Shown one piece after another: positions 18,564 through 27,860 of a DNA stretch of 64,000 nt (position 1 is the first letter of the stretch; each line of letters begins with the position of its first letter). The position numbers and the translations under genes are program-made. The notes beneath the pieces are model-generated. The model made no database searches and was not told the DNA's origin. It saw only the letters and a program-made list of their open reading frames with translations. This stretch comes from JAJXWB01 sp965246795. Lineage in GTDB: Bacteria; Pseudomonadota; Alphaproteobacteria; Rhizobiales; Beijerinckiaceae. Location: contig CBDFFN010000008.1 of NCBI GenBank assembly GCA_965246795.1, forward strand, positions 434,001 to 498,000. The letters are read 5' to 3'.

Positions 18564-19199
18564 TCAACGTGCGGGCTGCCTGCGAAACCTGGACGTACGC
18601 CTTTGGGCGAACAACGCAGCGATACAGACAGCGACCGCGAACAGGACGTAGAGCAGCGCGGCAAAGAAGAACGCGCCGAGCGATATGCTTGGCTCTGCGA
18701 ATGAGATGGTCGCTTGGGCGCTCTCGATTGCGCCGCCGTAAAGAGCGCACCGTTCGCTGACACCCGAGTCGATCTTACAGGCGTCGCCTCGCGCGAGCGC
18801 GACGAAAGACAGAAGTGGCCCGAAGAAAAACGACGGCCCGAGCACCGCCGTCACTAGCCCGCCGAGTAGCAGACGCGGCGCAAGGTGCTTCCAGCCAGCA
18901 ACGACAGCGCTCAAGCAAAGCACGGTCCAGAATAGTGTGGCAATGTATAGGGCCAGAAGCCAAAGATCTGAACGCCCGAGAGCGTCAACCAGGTAAGCCA
19001 CAGTCATCTTAAGGACGGTTTCGATGATTGTGCTGACAGGCCAGGGTCCGAGCAGGCAGACGTCCGCCTGGTTCGGCCAGCATCCCTTCAGTGCCGCCAG
19101 CAGAGCAATAACGAAGACCGCGAAGGCCGGAAGCGACGGAAGCGCGATTATCGCTAGCAATGCCCACCTCGCAAATCGCTGCTTGGTTGCGACAGGCAC
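18564..19199 (-). CDS. Polytopic membrane protein of unknown function
   Basis: 211 residues with about five hydrophobic segments: residues 13-36, a middle pair around LWLLALYIATLFWTVLCLSAVV, LLLGGLVTAVLGPSFFFGPLLSFV, and a C-terminal ISLGAFFFAALLYVLFAVAVCIAALFA followed by an Arg-rich tail. The start is GTG 19199, with ggaggggcag just upstream. A periplasmic loop carries several Cys (GCWPNQADVCLL and DACKIDSGVSERCALYGG). No family recognised. It precedes the lipase on the same strand and may share its transcript. Confidence 0.7.
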   Translation of the reverse strand: MPVATKQRFARWALLAIIALPSLPAFAVFVIALLAALKGCWPNQADVCLLGPWPVSTIIETVLKMTVAYLVDALGRSDLWLLALYIATLFWTVLCLSAVVAGWKHLAPRLLLGGLVTAVLGPSFFFGPLLSFVALARGDACKIDSGVSERCALYGGAIESAQATISFAEPSISLGAFFFAALLYVLFAVAVCIAALFAQRRTSRFRRQPAR

Positions 19200-19875
19200 C
19201 TGCCCCTCCGGCGGTAAGTGATGAGCTTACTGCCGCGAGCGGCGTACTTGCAATGCTCGGGAATTAGAGTTTACGCAGCACGTAATGTTCCGGTGCCGAG
19301 ATAAAGGGCATGCTGGCGATCGGTGCCGCTGAAGTGGATACCGAAAGCATGCGCCTATCTTGCGATTTTGCTGGTGCTCTATTGCGTCGATCTTACAGAT
19401 AGAAGCCGGCTTCCTGCACCTGTCCGAGACTGGCCCATTGCAGACGCTGGCAATGTCTGCTTTCGGATGTCGTTGAAATGACGGAGGGGGCGGGAGTTAG
19501 AAATGTGCGCGCGTTCACTCTATCTAAAAGCTGACGCATAATATCCGAGCGACCGCAACGTTTCATCCCTTCGCGGGCAAAGCCTATCGAAAAGGCCGTC
19601 AATTCACGTTTACTTCATCGCGGTATGTACCGGTGCGCTGCCGTCGAAATCGAATTCATAGACGATGCTGGGTCCAATAGCCTCGAGATGAGCCTCTAGC
19701 AATTCCCCAAAAAACCGGTTGCCGGCTGCGTGCGCGAATTCCTGCTGCGGCTCACGCGTGTGATAGCGGCGTTATCGAAGTGACGCGTACGGCAAGCCGT
19801 TCGACGGAAGCGACCCTGGCGATGATCGTTGGCGAGCTGCTGCTGCATGCGCGGAGCAAGGAGAAGCGATCACAG
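19200..19875. other. Gene-free stretch with one palindromic repeat
   Basis: 676 nt with no convincing gene on either strand. It holds one copy (19431-19460) of a short palindromic element that recurs at 21528. Apart from that, only short unconvincing frames are present. Confidence 0.6.
19431..19460. repeat. Palindromic intergenic repeat, copy A
   Basis: TGGCCCATT followed by GCAGAC, a 9-nt loop and GTCTGC. The same layout (TGGCCCACT, GCAGAC, 9-nt loop, GTCTGC) occurs at 21528-21557. The arms are identical and the loops differ, which is what REP-like mobile palindromes show. The two copies flank the two-gene unit 19876-21141. Confidence 0.65.
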
Positions 19876-20682
19876 TCAGATGCGCTCGTCGATCCGCAGC
19901 GTGTCCAGCGTCTTCGTCTCCTTGAAGGAGGGATCTGTCCTGTAGTGCCCTTTATAGTGCTTATCCTTGTCGCTAACGAAGCTGCTGTATAGCCCGTACT
20001 CGTCCGTGTCTTTGAAATGGAAAGCATAGCGGTTATCCGGCCCACCGGGAGCGTAGTAGGCCGCAAGGCGGGCGGTCTCATAAGCAGGTTGGCTCACATC
20101 CGCTGATAGCAGATCGCCCTTTCTGTTTTGGAAAAACTCCTCAACAGCATCCTTCAAGCGCTGCTCGAACCGCGTGTCCTTAATCTTCTGCACGTAGCCC
20201 CGAAGGTGTTCGAATTCCTTCTCGCTCGTAGCTGGTTGAGCGTAGGGCCATTCTTTCGAAGCTCGCTGAAGCGAATGAAATTTCACCAGCATGATGAAGT
20301 GATCGACCACGGCCTCGTCGCTGTGCCAGGATAAGCCGTCGGGGTAGAGAACGTAAGGTCGCGTAGCGACGAGGTCGAAGTCCTCGTAGTTGGCGTACTG
20401 CTTCGTGATGAGCGTGAACATTGCATCTCGGAACTCGATGTCGGCGTTCTCGATTTGCGTTTCGGCCGATCGAGCCTTTCGGTATGTCGAAACAAAAGCG
20501 TCTGGGTTACGGCGCACGAGGTAATTCGCAAGCTCGCGTCGCAAGGTCTCGAATAATAAGATGCGGCTCGAGGCGAGGGCGGTATCGGAGCGTGATTGAT
20601 CGACCGACGGGGCGGTCGATCGGCTTTGGCGCCCAACGTAAAACGCCAGCGCTGCTACCGGTATGATCCAGAGCCACTCCAC
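19876..20682 (-). CDS. Membrane-anchored hypothetical protein
   Basis: 268 residues from a GTG at 20682, with gcgaggcgcag upstream. The N-terminus EWLWIIPVAALAFYVGR is a single membrane anchor; the rest is a charged, helical soluble region with regular Lys/Glu/Arg spacing (TSEKEFEHLRGYVQKIKD) and a Tyr/Asp-rich C-terminus. No family recognised. It starts 12 nt after the upstream small secreted protein, so the two form an operon. No catalytic motif is evident. Confidence 0.65.
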   Translation of the reverse strand: MEWLWIIPVAALAFYVGRQSRSTAPSVDQSRSDTALASSRILLFETLRRELANYLVRRNPDAFVSTYRKARSAETQIENADIEFRDAMFTLITKQYANYEDFDLVATRPYVLYPDGLSWHSDEAVVDHFIMLVKFHSLQRASKEWPYAQPATSEKEFEHLRGYVQKIKDTRFEQRLKDAVEEFFQNRKGDLLSADVSQPAYETARLAAYYAPGGPDNRYAFHFKDTDEYGLYSSFVSDKDKHYKGHYRTDPSFKETKTLDTLRIDERI

Positions 20683-20694
20683 TCTGCGCCTCGC

Positions 20695-21141
20695 TTACTT
20701 GCAGCGGTGAAGCAGCATGAAAGCCGGGTTCAACGGCGGCTTTTCCTGAAAGACGCCGCCAGGCATGTTCTCTTGGCTGTCGATGCTCAGCCAGAGGTCG
20801 CCCTTCTGGACCTCCACCTTGATAGATGTCCAACGACGGGTTGTCGTTCCGCCACTGCCGAAGGTGCAGTCTTCCTCAGCGCTCCAGGAACCCGGGTGTT
20901 CCGCCGATGTGTATTGGAGAAAGGCCGTCCACTTAACTGGTTTGCACATGAAAGAGCCGGATGCAGAGGACATGGCGCCGGTCGGCTCAATGCGAACGGC
21001 GTTCGTTTTGGCGATCGGCGATCCGCGGTCGTGATAGGCCGAGTACCATTCCCCCTGCAGTAAGCGCGGTGCTACGTCCTCGGCCATCGCGGCGGACGAG
21101 AGCAAGGCGGCAATAATGAGCGTTCGCCCGCCGTTTCGCAT
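20695..21141 (-). CDS. Small secreted hypothetical protein
   Basis: 148 residues from ATG 21141, preceded by cgggggacggg. Signal peptide TLIIAALLSSAAMAED. The mature part is beta-rich with three Cys (SFMCKP, EEDCTFG, LLHRCK), suggesting a compact periplasmic or secreted domain. Contains LLQGEWYSAYHD, reminiscent of small lipocalin-like or inhibitor-like domains, but no family is assigned. First gene of a two-gene operon with the membrane-anchored protein. Confidence 0.65.
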   Translation of the reverse strand: MRNGGRTLIIAALLSSAAMAEDVAPRLLQGEWYSAYHDRGSPIAKTNAVRIEPTGAMSSASGSFMCKPVKWTAFLQYTSAEHPGSWSAEEDCTFGSGGTTTRRWTSIKVEVQKGDLWLSIDSQENMPGGVFQEKPPLNPAFMLLHRCK

Positions 21142-21800
21142 TACCCGTCCCCCGTTTTTCGGACGCGATTGTCAGGTCGAGCGGCCGAAGGCGTCCAGCT
21201 CGTAGCGCCAGTTGATCGAGAAGAAAACATACAAAAAAAAACGACAACGGGCCAGCGTCCGCCAGTAGATAGAGATCGGAAGCGTCAGGCGAAGAAGTTT
21301 CAGCTTGACGAAGATCAGCCGAAAAGGGGACCTCGTGTCCGAGGAAGAGGAACCGCTGCATGGCGTCATCTCTCCGCCAAGCGCTAGTTGACGGTTTAGG
21401 CGCTCGCCCAACGACAACAAATCCTCCTAACGCCATCATCGCTGTCAGGCACCGCCGCACTCGAAGTATGACGCTTGGTCTAGTACAGCAGACACGCCGA
21501 GCGGCGTCGCTCCAGAAACGGTAAGAGTGGCCCACTGCAGACATTAGGAAGGTCTGCTTTGCGTCTTTGATGAAAGGCGGAAACTTACCAAGGTTGGCGT
21601 CGAGAATTCAAATATCTTCGCCCGCTCCGAATTTCTGGAGTATTTAAAATCCGAACAAGGGGTGCTCGGGAAGGCAGAGGATTCTGTCTGCCTAACTATG
21701 AAAGGCGGCGAGAGCCGACCTCCTTTGCTACAATCGTCAGACGAGTCGGCCCACGTCAAGGCGAACGGCTCTCAACTGTCAGTCATGGGTACAAGCAGCC
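21142..21800. other. Gene-free stretch before the large NTPase gene
   Basis: 659 nt with no convincing gene. It holds palindromic repeat copy B (21528-21557), a run of nine A at about 21233, and two short direct matches of ATGAAAGGCGG (21569 and 21699). The left boundary of the accessory NTPase region probably lies here; the promoter of the NTPase must be in the last 200 nt. Confidence 0.5.
21528..21557. repeat. Palindromic intergenic repeat, copy B
   Basis: TGGCCCACT followed by GCAGAC, 9-nt loop, GTCTGC; same arms and spacing as copy A at 19431. It sits at the left edge of the accessory region. Confidence 0.65.
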
Positions 21801-24800
21801 ATGTCGCCCTCGTCGCTTGATGACTTTATTGAATTGAAGCGGACGTTTCACGAGCTCTCTCAAAGCGCGGAAAATGATGACGTCGAAATCCGCTCACTTT
21901 TTGGCGCAGGTAAGAAGCTCGGATGGCCTGATCTCCTCACCCATCACCGCATAGTCCTCCTGTCAGAGGCCGGTTCCGGCAAAACGGCTGAGATCCGGGA
22001 GGCGACGCGCCGCCTCTCCCGCAACCAACATCCCGCCTTCTTCCTTCGCCTCGAATATCTAGTCGATGGCTTAGAACACTCATTCGAAGAGGGCTGTCAC
22101 GAGGACTTTCGAGCATGGCTCCAGTCGAGCGAAGATGGTTGGCTGCTTCTTGACTCAGTCGATGAGGCCCGTCTGCGGGATCCGGGTGATTTTGAGCGGG
22201 CCATTCGACTGCTCGGACGCGAACTTCAAACCGCGTTACAACGAGTGCATCTAGTGCTTACAGGCCGTGCTACGGCTTGGCGGCCAAAGACGGACCTCGC
22301 ACTCTGCAACCGATATCTCCCGTACGAGACACCACAAGTCGTAGCGACTGAAAGCAAGGACAAAACACACAGACAGCTCGACCTCCGAAAGCGCGACGCT
22401 CAAACCGGCGATGATTTGCCGTATAAGGTCGTCGCCTTCGACGACCTATCCGCAAGCCAAATCGAGGTATTCGCGAAAGCAAAAGGACTCGCCGAGACCA
22501 AACCATTTATGGATGCCGTGGAGCGGGCTGATGCGTGGTCGTTTACATCCCGACCGCAGGATTTGGAAAACCTTATCGAATACTGGAGACTTAACAAGCG
22601 CTTGGGCGGACGCTTTGAAATCATCGAAAGCGGTATCCAACGCCGACTCCTTGAGCGAGACCAACGACGCGCAGAAGCGCGACCCATCTCGGCCGAACGT
22701 ATCCGTATCGGCGTGCGCGCCGTAGCGGCGGCATGTACCTTGGCTCAGACACAGACCATCCGTGTGCCTGATGGAGCAGCCACGTCGATCGGCCTTCCGA
22801 TAAAGGAGATACTACCGAGCTGGGACGATACTGAATGCGCCATCTTGCTGGCACGCCCTGTCTTCGACAATGCGATCTACGGGACAGTGCGATTTCACCA
22901 TCGAAGTGTGCGCGAGTTCCTGACGGCGGAGTGGTTTGCAAATTTGCTTGAGCAAGACACGTCGCGTCGTCGCATTGAGGAGCTCTTTTTCAGGGAGCAA
23001 TACGGGCTCGAAGTCGTCGTGCCGAACCTCCGGCCAGTGCTTCCGTGGCTCGCAATCATGGACGTCCGCATTGCTGAACGCATAAAAAAGCTGGCTCCGG
23101 AAGTATTTTTTGAAGGCGGCGACCCCGCAAGGCTGCCCTTAGAGCTGCGTCGGAGCATACTCAATCAGGTCTGCGAACAAATTGCAGGAGGCGCGTCTGG
23201 TCGCTCGACGATGGGCTATGACGCTGTCCAGCGATTCTCGAGCGTGGAACTGACGCAAGACATCATCGCCCTCTTGAATAAATACGCCAGCAACGCCGAA
23301 GCCTCTTGGTTTTTGCTTCGGATGATCTGGCAAGGGCAATTGAAGGACGCGCTCGATCATGCGAAGCAATTTGCGCTACAACCCGGAGCAGAACGATACG
23401 CCCGAATAGCCGCATTTCGCGCCGTCGCTGCCGTGGGCGGCCCGCGAGATATTGCAGACGTTCGCAAGTCTTTCTTGATGGAGTGCGAAACTCTCGACCG
23501 CGAGTGGCTAGCCGAACTTTTAAAGGACGCCGAGATAACCTCGACTACGGTCGATTGGCTCTTTCGCTGCATAGCGAAAGTCGAGAAGCGAAACCCACAT
23601 TCTGTCGATGGCTTATCGCGGGAGCTGATAAGTTTCGTCGAGCGTGCCGATAGCAAACTGCTGCCGGCATTCATCAAGGCAAGCCTTCCGCTACTTAAGA
23701 CGGAACCCTATATCGATGATGGCCATTGTCGATTTTCTTCAATGTATGCTTGGTTGCTTTTGCCTGCCGGAAAGGCAGCCGAGCAACTGATCGTGGCGCA
23801 ATCGAGTGCGGCGATCTCTTGGGATTGCCTAGAACTCTTGCGGCTTTTGCCTCTCGCGCAGTTTTTTGATGGGCAACACTTCTCAGATACGAAGTTGCAG
23901 CTTCCAGCGATTGTACCTGATTGGCGAGAGCTGAATTGGGCTCTTTTCTGGCATCATGTAGATCACGAACGGCGCCAACGCGAAGCAAACGGCCAGCGGC
24001 TCACCGACTGGTGGGACGCGGGCGTGTGGCGAAGCTACGTTCGCTTCGAAGCTGGTGATCTCGGTACCGCGCTTGCCAGTGCCGAGGGGCGAAGACACCC
24101 GGATGACAAGCTGGTTGTGCTGACCTTGGCGCATCGACTTTATATCGACGGCACCCGGACGGCCGTACGCCGCCGGGCCCTTCATACCTTTGCCGGCCGA
24201 AGTCTTGAGTTGTTGGATCGACTTCGCCGGCTGATGCGGCCACCCCCGTCACCGGAGCTTAAAAAGCATCGCCGCACAGAAGCGGCTTGGAGACGCAAAG
24301 GCGAGCTTCGGAGGCAAAAGGAAGCGTTGGCCGAGACACGTTGGCGAAAAGCCATGGAGGGCAATCCAGGCGGTCTCCGCGACCCGCAGCTCAAGAATCC
24401 AAGCGACGTGAGCAGCTGGCAATATCATCTGCATGAGCGCATGCGAAAAATTGCTGGCGATAATTCCAACTCTCGGGAACGCGATTGGACGCTTCTGCGT
24501 GATGGTTTTGGCAAAGAAATAGCGCAAGCTTTCCGTGATGGCGTTGTAGCATACTGGCGGCGTCATAGGCCGACGCTTCGGTCAGAAGGCGCGCCACCAA
24601 ATCAGCTGCGCTTTGCTGAGATATTCGGTCTTACCGGCCTTGAAATCGAGGCTCGCGAAGTCTCCGACTGGCCGAGCGGATTAACTGAGCACGAGGCGGA
24701 ACTGGCTTTTCGCTATGCCATGCATGAATTGAACGGCTTTCCGAGCTGGATGCCCCGGCTGTACGATGCCTTTCCGGAGGTTGTTCAACGCTTGGCATTG

Positions 24801-25976
24801 TCCGAGATCACGTTCGAACTCACAATGAAGCCGAGCGAGGCAGAGAGCTTCTATCTTTTGCATGACTTAGGCTGGTCGGGAGGTTGGCTTTGGAACGCGC
24901 TTGCATCTGATGTCTATAGCGCTGTCAGCACTGGTGAGCCGAACAGTTATGGCAAACTCCAGGCGTTACTGAAGATCATCAACGGATCGTCGTTGCCCGA
25001 TGACATGATAGGCCGACTCGCGCGTCGCAAGAGCAAGACGATTAGGGCAATCGAGCATAAATCGGCTTGGTTCGCTGTCTGGGTGGGCGTAGAGCCAGAA
25101 GCTGCGATCCCCGCTGTAAGGGCTTACCTCGCTGCGCTGAAGGGCGCCGATGAAAAAACCGATTTTGCGATGCGTTTTATCACAAAACTCCGCGGCGATC
25201 GTGCACGAGGCGATCTCGGCGTCCGAGACAGCTATCGTGCGCCAACATTGCTTGGTGAACTCTACCTGCTCATGCACGACCATATAAGGCGCGAGGAAGA
25301 TAATGAGCGCGCTGGAAAAGGCGTTTATTCGCCAGGGCTTCGCGATGACGCTCAGGGCGCCCGCGATCAACTCTTTAACCTCTTAAAAGACATCCCCGGA
25401 AAGCAGACATTTATTGCATTGGAAGGGATATCGCGTGCTCATCCCGATGTCTCTGCAAGGCCGTGGTTTACGCATCATGCCCGGGCCAAAGCCGAACAGG
25501 ACGCCGAGGGTGCGGCGTGGACCCCGAAGCAGGTTTCTGACTTCGCGATCGCCCTAGAGAGAACCCCGTCCAATAATCGCGATCTCTTTGATCTTGCATA
25601 CATGCGGTTGTCTGATCTGCAGAGCGACCTAGAAGGTGGCGATAGTAGCGTCGCAGACCGGCGGCGCGCATCATCGCGAGTTTGCGATGGCGTCCGGAGA
25701 AATGACGGCCGCAGAATTTGCCGCGTTCAATCGCGCCTGGATGGCAGCCGTACTGCCCTCGCTTATCAACGGCGGCATCATCGCCAACTTCATCGACTGG
25801 CGCGGCCTCGCCTCGGTCACGGGCGCCGCGGAAGCCTTTGGCCTCACGCCTCTGAACCTGATCGTTTGGGCCAAGACAAACGCCGGCATGGGCAGCTTCT
25901 ACCGCAGCCAGCACGAGCTGCTGCCGATGTACAAGAAGGGCGCGGCGGATCACATCAACAACATCAATCTCGGTAA
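21801..25976 (+). CDS. Very large NACHT/STAND-like P-loop NTPase, 3' end replaced by a fusion junction
   Basis: An ORF of 1391 codons. The Walker A motif is LLSEAGSGKT (residues 53-62) and the Walker B is WLLLDSVDEA (114-123); the Asp-x-x-Asp-Glu form is typical of NACHT-like NTPases. The following 1,100 residues are helical and repeat-like, as expected for the sensing arm of STAND proteins, many of which are anti-phage. From about codon 1280 (near 25640) the chain becomes Arg/His-rich low-complexity sequence because it reads a DNA-methylase fragment in the wrong frame. The native C-terminus, probably the effector part, is therefore missing. Base composition looks less GC-rich than the flanks, consistent with transfer. 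Confidence 0.75.
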   Translation: MSPSSLDDFIELKRTFHELSQSAENDDVEIRSLFGAGKKLGWPDLLTHHRIVLLSEAGSGKTAEIREATRRLSRNQHPAFFLRLEYLVDGLEHSFEEGCHEDFRAWLQSSEDGWLLLDSVDEARLRDPGDFERAIRLLGRELQTALQRVHLVLTGRATAWRPKTDLALCNRYLPYETPQVVATESKDKTHRQLDLRKRDAQTGDDLPYKVVAFDDLSASQIEVFAKAKGLAETKPFMDAVERADAWSFTSRPQDLENLIEYWRLNKRLGGRFEIIESGIQRRLLERDQRRAEARPISAERIRIGVRAVAAACTLAQTQTIRVPDGAATSIGLPIKEILPSWDDTECAILLARPVFDNAIYGTVRFHHRSVREFLTAEWFANLLEQDTSRRRIEELFFREQYGLEVVVPNLRPVLPWLAIMDVRIAERIKKLAPEVFFEGGDPARLPLELRRSILNQVCEQIAGGASGRSTMGYDAVQRFSSVELTQDIIALLNKYASNAEASWFLLRMIWQGQLKDALDHAKQFALQPGAERYARIAAFRAVAAVGGPRDIADVRKSFLMECETLDREWLAELLKDAEITSTTVDWLFRCIAKVEKRNPHSVDGLSRELISFVERADSKLLPAFIKASLPLLKTEPYIDDGHCRFSSMYAWLLLPAGKAAEQLIVAQSSAAISWDCLELLRLLPLAQFFDGQHFSDTKLQLPAIVPDWRELNWALFWHHVDHERRQREANGQRLTDWWDAGVWRSYVRFEAGDLGTALASAEGRRHPDDKLVVLTLAHRLYIDGTRTAVRRRALHTFAGRSLELLDRLRRLMRPPPSPELKKHRRTEAAWRRKGELRRQKEALAETRWRKAMEGNPGGLRDPQLKNPSDVSSWQYHLHERMRKIAGDNSNSRERDWTLLRDGFGKEIAQAFRDGVVAYWRRHRPTLRSEGAPPNQLRFAEIFGLTGLEIEAREVSDWPSGLTEHEAELAFRYAMHELNGFPSWMPRLYDAFPEVVQRLALSEITFELTMKPSEAESFYLLHDLGWSGGWLWNALASDVYSAVSTGEPNSYGKLQALLKIINGSSLPDDMIGRLARRKSKTIRAIEHKSAWFAVWVGVEPEAAIPAVRAYLAALKGADEKTDFAMRFITKLRGDRARGDLGVRDSYRAPTLLGELYLLMHDHIRREEDNERAGKGVYSPGLRDDAQGARDQLFNLLKDIPGKQTFIALEGISRAHPDVSARPWFTHHARAKAEQDAEGAAWTPKQVSDFAIALERTPSNNRDLFDLAYMRLSDLQSDLEGGDSSVADRRRASSRVCDGVRRNDGRRICRVQSRLDGSRTALAYQRRHHRQLHRLARPRLGHGRRGSLWPHASEPDRLGQDKRRHGQLLPQPARAAADVQEGRGGSHQQHQSR

Positions 25977-26340
25977 GGGCGGCCGGCATCGATCTAATGT
26001 CTGGAGCCATCCAGGAGCATCGACGGTCGGGTCCGACGCGCGCGAGGGTTTGCGTGAACATCCCACCGTCAAACCGACGGCAATGCTGGCTGACGCGATC
26101 TGCGACATGACGAAAAGGGGCGATCTCGTGCTTGACCCATTCCTAGGATCGGGGTCGACGCTGATGGCCGCCGAGACGACCGGCCGCGTCTGTCGCGCGG
26201 TGGAAATCGATCCGCTTTACGTCGACGTGGCGCTCCGACGCTTCAAGACGGTCACGGGCGTCGATCCGGTTCTCGTCAAGACGGGCGAGACGTTCGACGC
26301 TGTTGCGGCGCGCCGCGCAGCCGAAGGGGAGGGCGCGTGA
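25636..26340 (+). pseudogene. C-terminal fragment of a DNA-modification methylase (class beta, N4/N6)
   Basis: 234 codons that resemble the ParB-linked DNA methylases of alphaproteobacterial mobile DNA: HHREFAMASGEM, HPTVKPTAML (motif X region), VLDPFLGSGSTLMAAE (motif I, SAM binding) and CRAVEIDPLYVDVALRR (motif II). In beta-class enzymes the catalytic DPPY motif IV lies just upstream of the first segment; here it is absent because sequence before about 25640 belongs to the NTPase gene. The frame has a stop at 25630. So this is a 5'-deleted methylase that should not be catalytic. Confidence 0.8.
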
Positions 26341-26750
26341 TGAAGACGGCCACACGCACCAAAAAACCTGACGGTCGAACGAAAACCCGCCGTCTAGGCG
26401 ATAGAGCCGGCGTAGAGCACATTGCCGACGACTCGCGACCGCTCTCCCGGCTGCAAGTCCTCAAACTTCTCGCGTCGAAACTGTACAAGGACGAGGCGGA
26501 ACTAGCCGCGCTGCAGGGCATGCAGCCGGATGCATTCCGCCGAGTGTATGCGGACGAGCTGCGACGTTCGGAGCCCTATGCGGGAACGCGTGTCGATGAG
26601 GCGCTTACGCGCGTCGCCGCGCAAGTGTCCAAAGATGCCAGCCTATGGGCATTTGTGGCGACGCGGCCTGCCAAGGGTAGCGATGACGATGACGAAAAGC
26701 GATGGAACACGCCAATCCTGCAATTCGGCGAAGGCGACGCGAAGCTTTAA
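26340..26750 (+). CDS. Hypothetical protein linked to the methylase, possibly small-terminase-like
   Basis: 136 residues; ATG at 26340 overlaps the methylase stop by one base (TGATG). Basic N-terminus, a helical centre with PLSRLQVLKLLASKLYKD that could hold a helix-turn-helix, and an acidic Asp-rich stretch before the end. Not recognised with confidence; the link to a ParB/methylase-type gene suggests phage or island origin, where such proteins may bind DNA. It is intact, unlike its neighbour. Confidence 0.55.
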   Translation: MKTATRTKKPDGRTKTRRLGDRAGVEHIADDSRPLSRLQVLKLLASKLYKDEAELAALQGMQPDAFRRVYADELRRSEPYAGTRVDEALTRVAAQVSKDASLWAFVATRPAKGSDDDDEKRWNTPILQFGEGDAKL

Positions 26751-26971
26751 CCGCTTCTATCGCTCTACTGCATTTCAGACATGTTCATTCGTCCGGCCGA
26801 GCGTCGGCAAACCGGCGAGCCTTTGAAAGGGTCGCCGGGCCGCTGCAACGCGGCGACGTTTTGGCAGTCACGCACTGCAGGACAGCTGCGTTTTGTAAGT
26901 CGGAGCGGAAGTATGCGACCCGCCTGCAAAGTCGAAGTGGCTTGACGACGCGATGGTTCAAACGAGCAACA

Positions 26972-27217
26972 ATGCACAGTTTGCAAACCCCGTGTGGGTT
27001 TCACTCGACGGCCCAGGAAGTTGCGAGAGGTGTCGACCTGACTGGCAAGCGCGCCATTGTCACCGGCGGTGCTACGGGTATCGGCGTTGAGACAATTCGA
27101 GCGCTCGCGATGTGCAGCGCCGAGGTGACGCTAGCCGTACGCCGCCCCGAAGTGGCTCAGTCCGTGGTGGCAATCCATCCGGCGAATGTCAGCCCGCCAC
27201 TTGCTATCGCTGTGTGA
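26972..27217 (+). pseudogene. N-terminal fragment of a short-chain dehydrogenase
   Basis: From ATG 26972 the chain reads a leader, then LTGKRAIVTGGATGIGVET, the beta-alpha-beta NAD(P)-binding start of an SDR (TGxxxGIG), and RALAMCSAEVTLAVRR. It stops after about 80 codons; the Asn, Ser, Tyr-x-x-x-Lys parts are absent. A full SDR has about 250-320 residues, so this is a remnant with a truncated 3' end. Confidence 0.65.
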
Positions 27218-27379
27218 ATGAAGCTCCGGCGTGCAAACACTCGCAGTTCCATCTCGTCCCTCCGATCAGAGCAATTCGCCCGTATCCGCCGACCGTATCA
27301 GCATGGTCGTCTCCGAAAGGAGATCACCATGAGAACTGTTCAATCATCTTCCCGCGTCTCGTGAAACCACGGCCGAATT

Positions 27380-27860
27380 GTTGGCCCTAAACCGCCTCTC
27401 AAACCGAAGCATATCTGGGCTATCCGTACACGCCTTCGACACGACCTCGGCGTTCGGGACCTCGCGATGTGCAATGCGCGATCGACAGAGAGCTGCGAGG
27501 CTGCGATCTCGTCAAACTTCGCGTAGCCGACGTTTACCTCGGTGATACAGTTCGAGTGCGCACGACAGTCGTTCAACAAAAGACCAGGCGACCAGTGCCA
27601 GTCGAGCTGACCGAGCCTACGCGCGACGCGCTTTTGGGGTGGCTGACAAAAAGCAGCTTACGATCTGGTGATTGGTTGTTCCCGAGCCGCAGCCATGCCG
27701 GCGACCACATCACAACGAGACAGCTCGGCACTTGCGGGTCCGCCGATCCGACTCCGGGTCGATGGCGACCGACCTCCGCATTCCCTGAAACGTGGAAGCA
27801 GATTCGTGTATCGTCCATGTGACACCGGCTTGGTCGGCAGCAATGGTGTGACCACGCAAG
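27380..27860 (+). pseudogene. Decayed tyrosine recombinase (site-specific integrase)
   Basis: Segments of a short phage/island integrase are spread over several frames: PLKPKHIWAIRTRL near 27390, then RELRGCDLVKLRVADV and VVQQKTRRPVPVELTE (the catalytic Arg region and following strands), DWLFPSRSHA near 27670, and a weak match to the HSLRRTKA/His-x-x-Arg segment after 27760 in a third frame. At least two frameshifts separate the pieces and no catalytic Tyr segment can be read. It marks an old integration event next to the methylase and NTPase genes. Confidence 0.65.

Noticed and set aside
27320..27363. Strong ribosome-binding site with ATG at 27330
   Set aside because: The frame ends after 10 codons; treated as part of mobile-element debris, not a gene.
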